From: Campylorhamphus procurvoides
Taxonomy: Eukaryota > Chordata > Aves > Passeriformes > Dendrocolaptidae
DNA length: 64,000 nucleotides
Assembly: GCA_013396655.1 (NCBI GenBank)
Contig: WBMV01006647.1
Span: 853,506 to 917,505 of the forward strand
Direction of reading: 5' to 3'
The position numbers and the translations under genes were made by a program. Under the pieces are notes generated by a model. That model had not been told where the DNA came from. It worked only from the letters and a program-made list of their open reading frames with translations, and made no database searches. This document shows, one piece after another, positions 11,266 to 24,410 of this stretch (position 1 is the first letter of the stretch; each line of letters starts with the position of its first letter).

Positions 11266-12236
11266 CTACACTTTTGAGGTCTCTCCTGTTTCTTTGAGGT
11301 CTAATCCTGATGTACATTGCTCTGGCTACTGGTGCCAAGAAACTACACATGCCATGTTTAAGCAGCACAGTTCATGTCCCCAGAATTGTTGTATTTCTCA
11401 TCATCACAATAGTTACTAAAAGCTTGTGCTCCAGACTGGTGGGATTCAGTTTCAATTTTTAGCACACTATTTTCACTGCAACCTACACCCAGCCACAGCT
11501 TATCTATCATTTGATTCTGACAGATACATATTTTATATTTTGACAAGCAGCCCACTTGACTGCTTTCCTGTGACATCATCTTATCTCTGAATGTACCAAC
11601 CTGTTAATAACTTCATTTTCTGGTTGAATTTTTCCAAATTAAATTAAGCAGGCGAAACATGTTAAGCTCACCAAGTCCTCTTAGCACTTCTGCTGAAGGG
11701 CATCTTCTGATAGCTTGATTTCCAAAAGGGCAGCATACAACCTGTTCAGAGAGGGATTTGGTCCAAATTATCAGGTTGCTGTAAGGTAGGAGATTTCTCC
11801 CTCGGCTAAGAAATATAAAAAGGACAAAAAGCACACAAACAAACAAAAAAAATTATCATCTGATAACTAATATTTTAAAGATTAAGTCATTTAATGGCAC
11901 TTGAAGGAAATCCTTATGAGACAAAAAAGGAGCAATACAATCTAACATAAACTAATTTTACATTTTTTCTGTTGTAGATAGAGAGCTGGAAGTTAAATAT
12001 AGTCTAATGGTAGCATGAAATAATTTTCTCTCTATCTTGAGACAATAAAAAGTCAGCAGAAGCTTTTCTTTCATGTTAATTAAAACAATTTGGGGGGGGG
12101 GAATTTTCTTTCTGTCTATACTATATAGTATTAATTAAATATAGGCACTTTCATACTTATCTTATTCCATAATTAGCTCTTCTGTGGAAGCAATATTGCG
12201 CTGGACATGAAATCACAGGACAGTGACAAAATTTAA
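11266..12236. other. AT-rich unique sequence
   Basis: No gene or repeat recognised. A 10-G run sits at 12092-12101. Short frames on the minus strand (11358-11579, 11613-11846) have no recognisable domains. Confidence 0.5.
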
Positions 12237-12866
12237 TTGGATAACATGGACACAAAATCAGAAAATCAGGCTCTTTTCCCAGTTGTGAAGCTCAGAACAT
12301 TCCTTTCCATTCTGTGCCTCAGTCTGCTGCCATTTCAATTGAAAATGTTGCACCAAGAGAAGGAAAATCAATATGAAAACATAGCACAAGTTATTTTTTT
12401 TCCATTTGTGTTCCAAGGCAAAACACAGTGCTCCGAGTTCCTGGAGGTTTTCAGGGCACTCGTGTTGTTTCAGGGGGAAAGTCTGGCATTCACAGAGCCA
12501 CGAGCACCAATCCTGACCCACTTGGCTCCTGGTGACCAAGGAGAGGTCCAAAGAATCAGAGCCACGCTGTGCCCAGAGAATCAGCATCTCTGGCCAACAT
12601 CCCATCCCAGGGACACCCCCTCAATGGACCTCTGTGCTCCAGACACATCCTGCCTTGGAGAAATGGGTTTGGCATGTGCCCAACCTGAAGCCATCAGGAC
12701 TATGACAAGGAGAAAACCCAAAAGCCCAACAGGTTCAGAACCAGAGAGGAGCCAAAAGGCTCTGACAAATTCACTTTCACTTTGTACCCCTAATCTCTGC
12801 ACTGAGAGGATGGATGAGGAGCTGAGAGAAAGGCTGATGATATTCCCCCTGGAGTTACACCTTTGA
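12237..12866 (+). other. longest open frame in window (209 codons), unproven
   Basis: The frame runs from ATG at 12237 to a stop at 12864-12866 with no interruption, and is the longest in the window. A hydrophobic stretch (FLSILCLSLLPF) lies about 25 residues in. The second half is rich in Pro, Glu, Arg, Ser and Thr with several Cys, and I recognise no domain. The sequence under it is more GC-rich than its neighbours, which lowers stop frequency, and overlapping minus-strand frames of 115 and 73 codons exist. There is no clear promoter, splice pattern or family match. It could be chance, an unrecognised decayed repeat or retrocopy, or a lineage-specific single-exon gene; chance is most likely. 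Confidence 0.15.
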
Positions 12867-13500
12867 AAGCCTGCTCAGGGACCTGAACTGCACAAAATGC
12901 CACCAAATAAATCACCACTATGGTGGGACTTCGTTAGCATTCCTAGATTGCATGGCTTGATATATCTGAAAATACCCACTGAGGGCCAAATCCTCATTCC
13001 AGACAATTAAAGGAGTGTATAACTTTTAGCTCTAACAGGGTGTCAGACTCCAGCAGGGAGTCTCAGTGGGACTTTATACCAGCAACCTTCAAAGATGCTG
13101 AGTGTGAGAAATGTTGCCCAGCACTGGAGAAAGTGGCAAAAATGTGCCAGAGCTCATGTCTTCCCTACCCCACTTCTCCAAAATACTAACTTCTAAACGA
13201 ACCTTATATTTATTAGAAAACACATAAAGACTAAAGAGCTTGAGTTATAATGAATGCTTTTCTTTCCCTTACCAATGGGAAAACAAATTTCTGATGGGGC
13301 TCACAGTGGCCTGATTCCATCCATTGTGTTCCTCTCAAAACCCAATTTTAAACCATTGCAGGTTTGGCCCAGGAAAAGTCCAGATCTGAGGCAGAAGTAA
13401 CCCAGGATCAGAGACCAGCTACAGAGAAGACTGAGCCCTTTGAGCAGATATCTGTACTACTGGGGAGCCACATGCAGCATCTGAAATATATGTTATTGTA
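12867..13500. other. unique sequence, no gene seen
   Basis: Moderate-GC unique sequence with short frames only and nothing recognised. Confidence 0.45.
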
Positions 13501-13524
13501 TTGGGGAGGGGAAAACAATCTGTA

Positions 13525-13660
13525 ATTTCAACTTGTTTAAAATAGATTTAATTAGAACTAATACAAATGCATCTTTCCTACGTGGTTGATCTAATCAACA
13601 CTGGCAGGCTTAATTACAAGCCTATTTAAGGTGAACATATTGCATTTACCATAGAAAAGA
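13525..13660. promoter_or_regulatory. homeodomain-motif cluster with two inverted repeats
   Basis: The block has TTTAATTAGAACTAAT and TTAATTAC homeodomain cores. It also has GTTGAT-CTA-ATCAAC at 13585-13599, close in form to a paired HNF1-type site, and GGCTT-AATTAC-AAGCC at 13607-13622. Two adjacent palindromes plus several ATTA cores in 140 bases suggest a candidate enhancer. Function is inferred from motifs alone. Confidence 0.25.
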
Positions 13661-16390
13661 TGCATTATTTTACATTGTAGGTGTACCTCCTACTTCTCTA
13701 TCTGTCACACAGGCAGAGAGTCTTTAATAGCTGTTAATGTAATGTCTCTTTTTCCAAGTTCTGTTTTTGAAGTTTTTAAGCAGAATCTGATGGAATCCAA
13801 ACTAAATCTAATAATTGCAATCTATTTTATTTTTTTTTCCCTTTGCTATTTAGTTTTCACCACAAAGAGAATGACAGGTCTAATATGAGACTCCTGAAAT
13901 GTAGTTACATCTAAGCTTCAGTGCTCCAGAGCACATAAAATAAATATATGATCAATGAAATGAAACATGACAAAATGTTTCATATTGATGTTATTTTTCT
14001 TTTCAAAACGTCTTTTATGGTTAATGCCCTCAGTCACTTTTTCCATACATTTTCTTTTTTGTAATATATAGCTTTCCTAGTTCTGATTTCAAGTTCAGGG
14101 TGCCTGGGGAGAATTGGAAGATTTCTTCAAACCAAGGCTGTTCCTTCAGCCTTTCACATGAGAAAATTGTTAGACGCATTAAAGTATTCCTGACTATGTT
14201 GCATTCCTTTGTTCAGAGTGAGTTTTGGGAACACATCCTTTTCTCATTATATTTCCATAAAATATATTTGATCTATTCTATTCTTAGAATACCTCTGATG
14301 TGGTCTGTGAATGGAGCACAGTATAAAAATATTTCTTTTTTTATTTTTTTTTTATACGAGACAAAATGTTTCCATTTCTTAGACACATAAAAAGTCACTA
14401 TATAGCACTCCACGAAAGTAAAACTTTACAGAGAGTTTTGGTGCAACTCAGCACAGATCACAACAGCAATCCACCCTCTCAGAGTCCGGTTGTAACTCAG
14501 AACCTCATCAAATGCACACAGACAGTGGCAGAGGGGGAAAGAGGGAGAGGAGCAGAAAAAAACAGAAGGAGAAATAGAGAAGGAATGAGACCTGGATAAT
14601 ACTACTGGGAAGCAAGTTTATATTTAGAAGCAGAGAAAGATGTTAACCATGTGCCTCCTAGAAAAAAATAAATCTGCCCTAATAGTGGTTGACAATAAAA
14701 TCATCTTTGGAAAAAGTCTTAAACTTTCAGAGCACAACCCAAGGTAGTCCCAAATGCAGGCAGATGTTTGAAATGGTCACACAGACAGAGCATTGCAGCA
14801 ATTTAGGCATTTCCCCCCCTTCCTTTCCCTATCTGCTTATTGTTGTTTCCTTTAGGACCTTGAGAAACACGGAGTAGCAGCGGCTGAGCTTTTCTGCAGC
14901 TCAGGCTTGGCTTGGCTGTTTATTGCTACACCCATAAAATTATGGTTTTGATCAAACCCTTTCAGAACCCTTTCTTCTCTGAAGTTTTCCATTCACCCAA
15001 GGAGCACTGCTGCAACCTGACATGCTGGAAACACCAGGAGCAGACACAGAAGGTTATCTCTGATCTGGAGTCACCCTGATGCGGCAGGGAGCGAAATGCC
15101 CCCACCACACGTGCCCCTCATTCTCCCTGCAGTAATGTCATCTGATGTGAGCTGGGAGCCTGCAGCAGCCCAGCTGCCTTGGGTACTGACCACAAATGAC
15201 TTAATCCCCAGCATAAACAAGGCCTAACGTTCAAACTCATCTGCTGATTCCCTTGCAGCTTCCTACTCACAGTTCACGGGAGATGACTTCTCCTGATTCC
15301 CACGACTGGAGAGTCAGGATCAAAGGCTTGAAGAAAAAAGAATATAGAAAGTTTTTTCTGTTTTTTTTTCCTTTTTCTTTTTTTTTTTTTTAACTCAGGT
15401 TGCAAAAGGTCTTTGCTTCACTATGTTGAGGTGTTAAAAAAAATAATAGAAAATTTCAAGCAGTAACAAACTCGTGTAGGTACAAGCAGCATGGTATAGT
15501 GACTGCATGGGCTGCACTTTTTGCCTCTCACTATACTCATAAATGCATATATTTATCATTGACTCTAACATACAAACTGGTATTCCCTGTGTTTGAACAG
15601 CCATGGAAAAGCTTACAAATGTCTGAGCCAGAAAGCAGGTGAAGTAGGGGGGGTTTACTACATTTAATTTTATTTTTTTTCTCATCAGAACTGAAAAACA
15701 TTGGAGAAAAATCATATCAATAAAATTGTAAAATCTGCAAACAACATCATCTTCTTTGTTTCTCATTATTATACCAGTATTTGACTTTAAAGGAAGGAAA
15801 TATAGTTTACAGCCTCCAAAATAAGACTAGTGGTGTCTGCCTGAGAGTCTTCAATGTATCAACAGCACAAAACAACTGTCTGGTCCTGCACAACTGGCAG
15901 AGACTGGAAATGTGGGAACTATTCACTTAGGTGTGTTGGCAGGGTTGTGTCATCCACCCCATAATGCACCTGGTTGCTATCACTTTTACTTTAAAGAGCA
16001 CTAAAATTCAGCTAATAAAATTTAAAAAGAAAATCATATAAAATGACATATAAGTGGGGTTCACATGTGAATAAAAAAGCTATAGCATGTTCTTTGCCAC
16101 GTGAAGTGGACATTCACTTTTATCAGACTTTTCCCAATTAAAATAATGAAAAACATGCACTACCGAAAAAAAATTAAAAACCCCTCAGACCAAACTCACC
16201 CACATTAATAAGTACTGCATGTGCAGCAGGATCATTCTGGCACAGGAAGATTTTGCTCCCCTCTCTGAAATTTTCTTGGGTAACTTACAGCAGTGCATTT
16301 TCGTCACACTGTCCACAGATTTGCAAACATTAAGGGACTCAAATGAAGGCAAGTTTGTTTTTTGGGTTTTTTTCTGCTAGGAATTCTCCA
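13661..16390. other. AT-rich unique sequence
   Basis: No gene recognised. There is a pyrimidine-rich tract at 15351-15392 (mostly T with a few C). Frames of up to 110 codons (minus 15434-15766) are hydrophobic and AT-driven without a domain. 14990-15290 is more GC-rich but has no recognisable content. Confidence 0.55.
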
Positions 16391-16399
16391 TTTCCAGCA

Positions 16400-17010
16400 G
16401 TTATTTTAATTTCCAAATAGCATTCCACTCTCTTCAGTGCCCCTGGCTTTGCCTTTGCCACCCCAAGCATCCTTCAACCCCAAAGAACTCAGCAATGCCC
16501 ATGACAGGAGGTCCAAGCACTGCAGGCAGATCCACATTCCAGGCAGGTGGTCTGTGTCATACTTGTAGGGGACACTATTTCTTGTCACCAAGAGTGGCTC
16601 TGCAAGATGATGAGGATGATGGAAGCCAAAACTGTCCCAGCACACACCTGGTTGAGCCACTCCAGGAGAAGTAGCACAAGGATCCTCAAAGCCCATTTAC
16701 TCCATCAAAGAGGCTCAAGAGCTCCTATCCTCTCTACGAGGAGCTAAAGAGCCAGCATTTGACAGACACCATCTCCTTGTTGTAGCGCAGCTTTGCAGCC
16801 ATGCCCCCTTCATTTTTGGTCACCATCAGCTCTTTCCAATGTTCTCAATTCCTCAGGTGCCCCTTCACAATGTCTGGCCACACACGAGTAGAAGAGGGTC
16901 CCAAGCCCGCAACTCAAGGGAGAACATCCCAATGCGTCCTTAGAGGTGAAGCTTTCTCCACTTCAAAAAAAAAAACCCAAAAAAACTCTCAACCATTCAT
17001 CCAGAACTAA
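16400..17010. other. GC-richer island, origin not recognised
   Basis: This segment has clearly higher GC than its flanks and coding-like word use on both strands (frames of 96 codons minus at 16406-16696, 66 and 69 plus). It ends at an A-rich stretch (16965-16990). I could not match any translated frame to a family, and stops break each frame repeatedly. It may be a decayed retrocopy or an unrecognised repeat. No function is claimed. Confidence 0.25.
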
Positions 17011-17715
17011 AATAAAAGAAGGAATCATTTGCATGGCTTCCCATCCAGTACAGGAAGTCTGGAATGTCTGGGATCAGGACAGCATTACTATCTGAGTTTT
17101 CCCCACCACATGCTGTATGTACATCTCCTGATGAGCAAGGTACAGGCCAGTGACAGAGTGAGCTCTTTGCTTATTGACATTTCTTCCTATCAGCTCAGCC
17201 ATCTACAGGATCAATCCCTTAATTTGCAACATCTTTTAAGCATGTCAGAGATCAGAAATGAGCCATATCTCGCTTCTTAATAAGTTTCTATATAAATCAC
17301 TGCCCTATTAAAAACAAAACATAGTATCCTCCACTAATGATCAAATTCTACAGTTTAGCAATGTTAATGACCCTTTACTGTGGAACACTGGAATATTTTT
17401 ATGATAAACGTTATGACTTGCATTGTATTTATTATAAGCACGGGGTTTATATTAAAAAAAAATCAATATTTTAATATGTAACACCCAAATATATGACCTT
17501 CCTATGGCTACATTTCAAAGGCAATGTGTGTGTCCCATTTAACTCTTTTCTTAAAAAGAAAAAGGCTCGCTCTCCAGAAAGTTGCAAATATTCTAGAAAG
17601 GCTGTTAATCATGAAATCTTTTAAAACTGGAATTTGTTTAGGGCGAGGGGAATCTATATGATTTTCAGTAAACTGCCTTTGTTTCAGATGCACCGGTTCA
17701 CGTGTCAGCACGCCA
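17011..17715. other. unique sequence, no gene seen
   Basis: AT-rich, with short frames only. Nothing recognised. Confidence 0.45.
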
Positions 17716-17945
17716 ATGTGTCATGCCTGGTTACATGTGTCTTGTTGTGTTAAAATTATGTTCCTGACATGCCCAGGCTCAGTGCCCCATCTCCATTATG
17801 CGTCAGGCTGCCCATTTTAAGAGCATTAGATTTTAATTTCCTTATTCCTTGCGTGGCATGAAGTTGCCAACTAGAGAGCACGGCTGGTGCCCTCTTCCGT
17901 CACTGGTCCCAGTAGAGACGGCCCAGCAAGACTCTTGCACCCACC
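17716..17945. promoter_or_regulatory. candidate conserved noncoding block
   Basis: A non-repetitive block of mixed composition with scattered retained CpGs (ATGCGTCAGG, TTGCGTGGC, TTCCGTCAC, AGACGGCC) between AT-rich flanks. It lacks coding potential. The CpG retention makes it a candidate for cross-species conservation; nothing stronger can be said from one sequence. Confidence 0.2.
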
Positions 17946-20900
17946 AGGACTCCAAACACACTTAAATCATACATGGCAAGAGTCCAAGCAGAGAGGAGAG
18001 GCTGTACAAAAAACAGCTGTATCAGCTGAACGAGACAGTATGGCTCAGTCCGTGTTGCTTTCCCAGAACCTCCCTGAAAACCCTGCTCCTCAAACCAGAA
18101 ATAAAGAGGGCTTACATTTATCACCTGTAGAAAATATTTCACATGAAATGCTCACAGTCAGCTTCCTGAAGGAGGTTGTGTGGGTGTAGGAGGGTGGCTG
18201 GCTCCCTTTGAGGTTCCAACAGGCACATAGGAGGCTGGCAGGGAGATGAGGTGCAAAACTTCATGAAATTCTAGATAAGTTAAGCAAATGTAGGCTTTGG
18301 TCCTGCTGAAAGTAATCCAGGTACTACTGTTCTAAGATTACTGGTCTAGATCATTTTTCTACAACACAGTTCTCATCCAGCTCTCAAACTCAGACTCATA
18401 TCAGTCTCCAGTATTAACTTGGCTTCTGTTAAATTTAATTAAATTCCTCAGAATATTTTGCCCTCTCTTCCTCTGAAACACTATTTTAATCAGCCCAGCA
18501 CACAGGGCTGATTTTGTTATAGCTGGGCATCATCAGTAAACAGATGTTTCCTTACAAGGGCATTTGGAATTTCTTTTCCTTCTTACGTACCAGTGTTGAA
18601 ATGCCGAAATTCTTATCACAGAGCTCAAAACTTAACTGTGTGTTGTGCCAAAATTGTTGGTTTTTCTCTTTTTTTCTGGATATAAAATTGATAAGACCTG
18701 TAGCATCAATTTTTTATGGGGCTACAATGGCAATATGATAGGTATCAAATGAATATTTTGTGCTTTAAAGTTAGATGGTTTTAGTTCCCTCTTAAACCAG
18801 AGTGCAAGATAGAGGACCATGGTAAAATGCTTCATGGTGGATACAGGAATTACTCCCATAAACACCCAGCCCTTGCTTTATGTTATATGTGTCCTCTCCA
18901 TATATTTGATAGCCAAAACTTGGAAGTTTCCTCAAGTGAGGTGATCTAGAGAGCACCTCATATAAAGCTGCAGAGCCCTCATGAGAAGCAGCAATCTATT
19001 AACTTTCTCAATTCCTGTACCAGGACTACCTCTCCTCTGGGAAAGGGACCCTAGACCTCGGAAATTTACATTATACATTATTTATAGAAGCACAAAAGTA
19101 AAGCAAACATGTTCATTAAGCGAAGACTTTTGTACAGCTGACTTTGCAAGTATGATCCATGTTTGGGTCTTGAGCTAACATACTTCAAACCTGACAGAAA
19201 CCAATTTTATAAAAGCAAGAAGCAATAAAGCAATGAATTAATCAAGCTATCAAGCATAATTACATCACAAGTCAGTGTTTCTCCAGCGGCAGCAGCTGAT
19301 GCTCACTGTATTATCTCATACACTCATGGAAACAACAGATATTAATTGTTGGTGCAAAATTTTAACAATAAGACCTGGCTTTCCAAGCTAACATAAATAG
19401 TGACATGTAGATGACAGGTGACCATAAAAGTACTTGAGCAGTTTAATATGAATAAGCCTGAAAATTTCACCCAGTGACAAGAGTCAGACTGGGCTACACT
19501 TAATATTTGGGTAACTTAAACTATAACTTTTCCTTCTTCCAATGTTCTGTATTTCTGAAAAGCAGTCCCATGGCCCCATTTTCAACTAATTGTGTGTTTC
19601 TGACCCAGACACATTAAGACCCTGAGATAACTTAGGGTTCTAGCCTGAGACTTCTTGAACTGTAATAGAAGTTTTCTGAAGAAAATTTGAAAGACAAATT
19701 TGTTAGTCTAAAGCAAAGCATGTTTGGGGTTTTTTTAAGAAACTGACTGCTTTACATCTTGCAGCATTCCAAAAAATAATAAACATCTCAGACTTGCTGC
19801 TTCTTTAGCTGGACAGGTTTCCCACAGCTGAATCCTTTGATGATACTCTTTGGACTTTCTATTTTAGGAAGTCATCCCTTTACTGCTTCTCTCTGGAGGC
19901 AAAGTCTTTTGCTCTCCTGCCAATCTTCCTCTTGACCTCTCTGTCCTGTGTACTTGGCCCTTCCGTCTCTTTTCCAAAGCCCTTTCTCTCTCCTACCACA
20001 CTGCTAGACCCTCTTCATTCCCAGTGCCAATAATTCTCCCTCAGTTGCCAGAAAACTTCTGCTCTTGCCCTGATTACCAAACTATTTAATCTCCTACCCC
20101 TTCTCCGTTTTCACTGGAATATTTCTCAAATTTTCAGAGAAAGGGTATTTCCAAGACCACTCCATGTATTCGAGCAGTGTAATATCCAATATTGATACAA
20201 CTGGATGTATTAACTGCAGGAACCACATGGAGCAGTAAAAATTATGACATTCAAGTTATATGTAAACACTGACCTTAATTGCACATCAAGAGGAAATTAC
20301 TTTTCAAATGCTATAAGTAATAATTTTAACTCAATCTCTAATTTCCAAACCAAAATATTATGTTAAAGAACACATAAAGACATAATGGAGACCACCTTTT
20401 TTTGCATGGAGCGGTCTGCCTGGTAAACACCTCTCCACCATGAACACCATAAAAATAGAAATATGGGCAGTCAGCTGCTTTGCACGAGTTTTGAGTGAAC
20501 TGCCCATTATTTGTTGCAATATTTGAAAGAAAAGCAAAACCCTCTTTCTCTCCAGCACACACCTTGACATAGTTCTTCACAAAAAAAACCTGTACCTCTC
20601 ATTAAAGGTTATTTATAAAACCCCTCCACATGTGAGACCAAGAACTGTTCAAGCTTAAGGACTAAGGGAGAATGTTCATTCTGGCCTCGGACAAAGACTT
20701 TATTTATATGCACATATTATTCTCTCCCAGTTACAGCATTATATCTCTATCTGCTCCAGTCAGATTAATATTTAAACATGACAACATTGTCATTCAAATG
20801 CTTCAGGCTTGATTACCATAGTTCTCACAGTCACAGTAGGAAGCCACTGACTTTAAAAGAATTACAAATCTTTCAGAGCACAGCAAACCAGAAGCAGAGG

Positions 20901-21890
20901 CGGCCTCCAAGCCCATCATCCTCACACACAGCCCTCCTCCCATTAAATATCAAGCAGGATACTTCATTTCACTTTGCGTTTTCAAAACCCTCTGAGGTAC
21001 ACGGCAGCTCTGTGGGCTCCATCTCCCAGCATGAACACACTTGCACTTCAGAATTGCCATCAAATAGGAACAAAACCAAGAATCAAAATCATGGGGACAG
21101 ATTAAGTGGTTCAGGCAACAAAGAGACTCACTCCTAAAAATATAGCAATGATTGCAATACCAACATTTCTAAAAGCCACTAATAAATCTTGTTTTAATTA
21201 ACCTACAGCAGGCTCACAAAAATAACAGCATAAAATAGACAGCTCCATAACCCCCTCTTCATAGATTGAGGAAAAAGAATAAATACCTTCTTTGCAAAAT
21301 TTTGAAACAAAAAAGTCTAATTTTCCATAAATAATTATACTGATACACAAGTAAATTGACAAAACAGTTGTGAATTCAGCCAAAATGCTTTAAAATACTC
21401 TACTTGCCTGGTGTAAACTCTCCTTAATATCAGGATATCATCTGTTAGACTCAGAACACTTCTGCTTACAAACCCTTCTCAACCTCAGACTCATAAAGTC
21501 TTAAAAACTTATGGTTTTGAGGGCTTCAAACTCTCCCTGTACCAGATTTTACCTGGCAAAGGTACCCACACTAATGTTCAAGTTCACATTTTATGCAGTG
21601 AAGTAGAACAGCTTTCAATTTAGGGAATAAAACACCCTCCAGCTGAAGAAAATTCTCACATTACAGTATGTTAAGAAGAATCTACTTCAATTGTGGTCAG
21701 TTGTCATGGAGAAAGCAGGAGGGGGGAAAAAAAAAGTATATTCCCATGTGAAAACCTTTCTCAGTTAGGGGAAAGGAAAAAAAAAAAAGGAAAGAAAAAG
21801 AAAAAAACACAAACAAAACCTCAACTCTCCTCCTTCCTGAGCTTGACATTTTATGCAAAGTAGGTGAATCTGGAATGAGAGATCATTTAA
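17946..21890. other. AT-rich unique sequence
   Basis: No gene or transposon recognised. 19795-20110 is strongly pyrimidine-rich on the plus strand. 20778-21137 has a 119-codon plus frame rich in Ser, His and Lys with no domain. 21718-21825 is low-complexity purine-rich (A with G). Confidence 0.5.
21718..21825 (+). repeat. A/G-rich low-complexity tract
   Basis: Two blocks of G and A runs (a G6-A9 block near 21722-21736 and an interrupted poly-A from 21775 to 21815). It is nearly all purine on the plus strand. It is simple sequence with no further content. Confidence 0.7.
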
Positions 21891-21894
21891 AAAA

Positions 21895-22105
21895 TACTCA
21901 TTATGCTATTTATGTACATAAATGTGGTTGTGTAAAAGTATAACAGGAATGCATTCACAATTGGTTTAAGTAATTTTCTCTTGGCAAACCACCATAAAAA
22001 ACGGGCGTCATGGCGCCACCAGAATCCTAAATTGTGGTGGAGAATCATCAGTACACATGGCATTAATCTCTGTCTCCTTGCAGGAGACACCCTTGCCTGC
22101 ATTAC
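21895..22105. promoter_or_regulatory. candidate conserved block with 16-bp palindrome
   Basis: Contains a perfect 16-bp palindrome ATTTATGTACATAAAT at 21908-21923, then CpG-bearing sequence (AACGGGCGTCATGGCGCCAC near 21999-22018). An open 110-codon minus frame (21887-22219) crosses it but has no recognisable domain. Retained CpGs in AT-rich surroundings suggest constraint, so a regulatory element is more likely than a gene. Confidence 0.25.
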
Positions 22106-24410
22106 TGGCCTGTCTCTTAAATCTAAGACATTGTAACTTGAGTTTAAAATGACACTATAAATAAGATATACTCTCCCACCCCAACAAAAAAAAATACCCA
22201 CTTTATTAAAAAGACACATATTTCAGACAGTTTATTCCTGTTTGAGTTTTTCCTTGCCAAAGAACACCGAAAGCTCAGTACTAATGGGTTAATAATAGAT
22301 CATGTAATCCTCAATATTCAGATTGGACATGATTCAGACTACTGAGAGACTTTTTAAATGTATACATATAATTAGTTAACCCATTGGTATTACATTCTTG
22401 CTACTTTGGATTGATCACAAGACTGTAGGGATCTCATTATACCATACCAGTTTATTTTCCCCAGTGACTGAGAACACTTAGCTGTCTTTTAATATCTTAC
22501 TATTAATCGCTTACTAAGTTTTCAAATCTTTTTCCTTCTTCCAAATTTAGGCAGAGTTTTGTTAATAGAGCAATTTAAAATATCACCATTCTTTCTGCAA
22601 ATTTCTCCATGGCTTGTAAACATTGTTAAAATGTTCTACCAGATGAAATTCATGTCTTTTAAAGGAAACTGTTGTCTCTATTTTGGTGGAAAGAAAAAAA
22701 AAAGTAAAAGACTGATAGTTTGGAAACACCCACTCAAGATAAAATAAGGATTCTGGAAGATTTCTTATGGGGGTTAATGGAGGCCAGGCCAATGGTAACT
22801 GACCTTGAAGTCCCCAGATGAAGCTTCGTGTTTCTGCTCAAATTATTTCTGTTGGGTTTTTTTTAAGGATTCTTCATTATGCAAGACCAAGTTTGTCAAC
22901 CCTGATATGGTGAGAGTCCAAAAAATGTCACTGATAAGTGCCACCTTTATATGCACTAACTAAAAAAAACTAAGAAACTCGATATAGAATTATTTTTAGT
23001 TGATTTTCTTATATTCTTAGCACAGCGTTGCCAGAAACATGCTAACATAATTCAGAGAAAGCACAGCAGCACAGCATTAGCATATTGAATAATTAAGAGA
23101 AACAGGTATTTTAAATGAAACTTACCCACAATGACACATGTTTAATTCGGATTGTGAGCCACAGTGTGCTTTTCCCCACAAGTAATACGACTGTAATACC
23201 CTCTTTAAAAGCTATTATTTTAGTTACCTCGGAAAAGGAGGTGGGGGAAAAAAGTGTTAAAGATCCATACACAGGGTTTCTGCAAATGAATATGATGTAC
23301 TCCAGAAACAACATGCATTCACACAGACACTCAATAAGAAAGGGACTGTTTACTCAGTTTATAGCTTAAAAACCACTAGGGACTGTGTTCCAGTATGGGA
23401 AATTTTAGTACAGTGCATTGTTAATACAAAATAAAAAGCAAGCCTGGGAAGTTAGGATTATATTTTTTTTTTGAAAATGCTTGTTTGGACCATTAAAAAA
23501 AATATTGCCTTCTAATGTCAAAGTACGAACAAATACTTTTTTCAGATGAAGAAAATCTGTAATCAGTTAGATAAGAGCAATATGCTTTTTTTTTTTTTTG
23601 GCATTTAATCAAACAATGAAATCACATACACATTTCCTGACACAAAAGACAAATGATGTAATAATCTGAAGGAGTTTCTCTATCTCCTTGGAACTTTGCA
23701 TACTTGACTTGTTTTCCATATTTTGTGACTTTAAATGGTGGGAAAATTATATTAAAATGCTTGTAGCAGTTCCTCTAAACTAGCATCCTTTTTGTTTTAT
23801 TGTATTTAATATAAAAGCAGCAATTATTTGATTTCAAAGTTATGAAAATATGTACCTTATGAGAAAACAAGCAATTTAAGCTTTAATTGGTGTCATTTTT
23901 CACAGAACTGGCAAGATTCTTGCATCCCTGGCATGTTGTTTTCTATAAAACTGCAGAGCTGCTTTCAATGAATGTTTTACGAATGTATAAGTTGTTACAT
24001 GAAGGTATGTGAGTGGATGCCTGGAAATATAAGATTTCTGGGGGGATTTATTCACAAAAGATGCATTTCATTTCATAGTGTATATACTGTAATTTTTCCT
24101 TAATATTCCTAATGTGCTTAGCTTCCCATTAAGCATTTCTTCCATTCTTGCATGTGAAGAAAGGGGAGGTCTGCAAGAGGGATATTTTGCACAGGAGAAA
24201 TAGAAATAAAGATGGGAGAAACAATGGAAAAAGACTGCTTTGAAAAAATCATTTTATGTACATTTTTTTGTGTGAAATTAGACCCCAAAACCAGTTGGAT
24301 TTTGGTCTGCTTGGGTGGAGGTTTTTTCTCCTTAATGAAAGGCTCAGCCTCTAATTTAAACTTATAATACTCATGCCTTTACCCATGGGAATAGGCATGA
24401 TTTTATTTTT
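22106..24410. other. AT-rich unique sequence
   Basis: No gene recognised. There is a T14 homopolymer at 23586-23599. The minus/plus frame pair at 23111-23369 overlaps and is not credible as coding. Confidence 0.55.

Noticed and set aside
12290..12345. Possible MIR-type SINE core ('CTGTGCCTCAGTCTGCTG')
   Set aside because: Only about 20 bases resemble the MIR core, and the expected following A/G-rich segment and tRNA-like head are absent.
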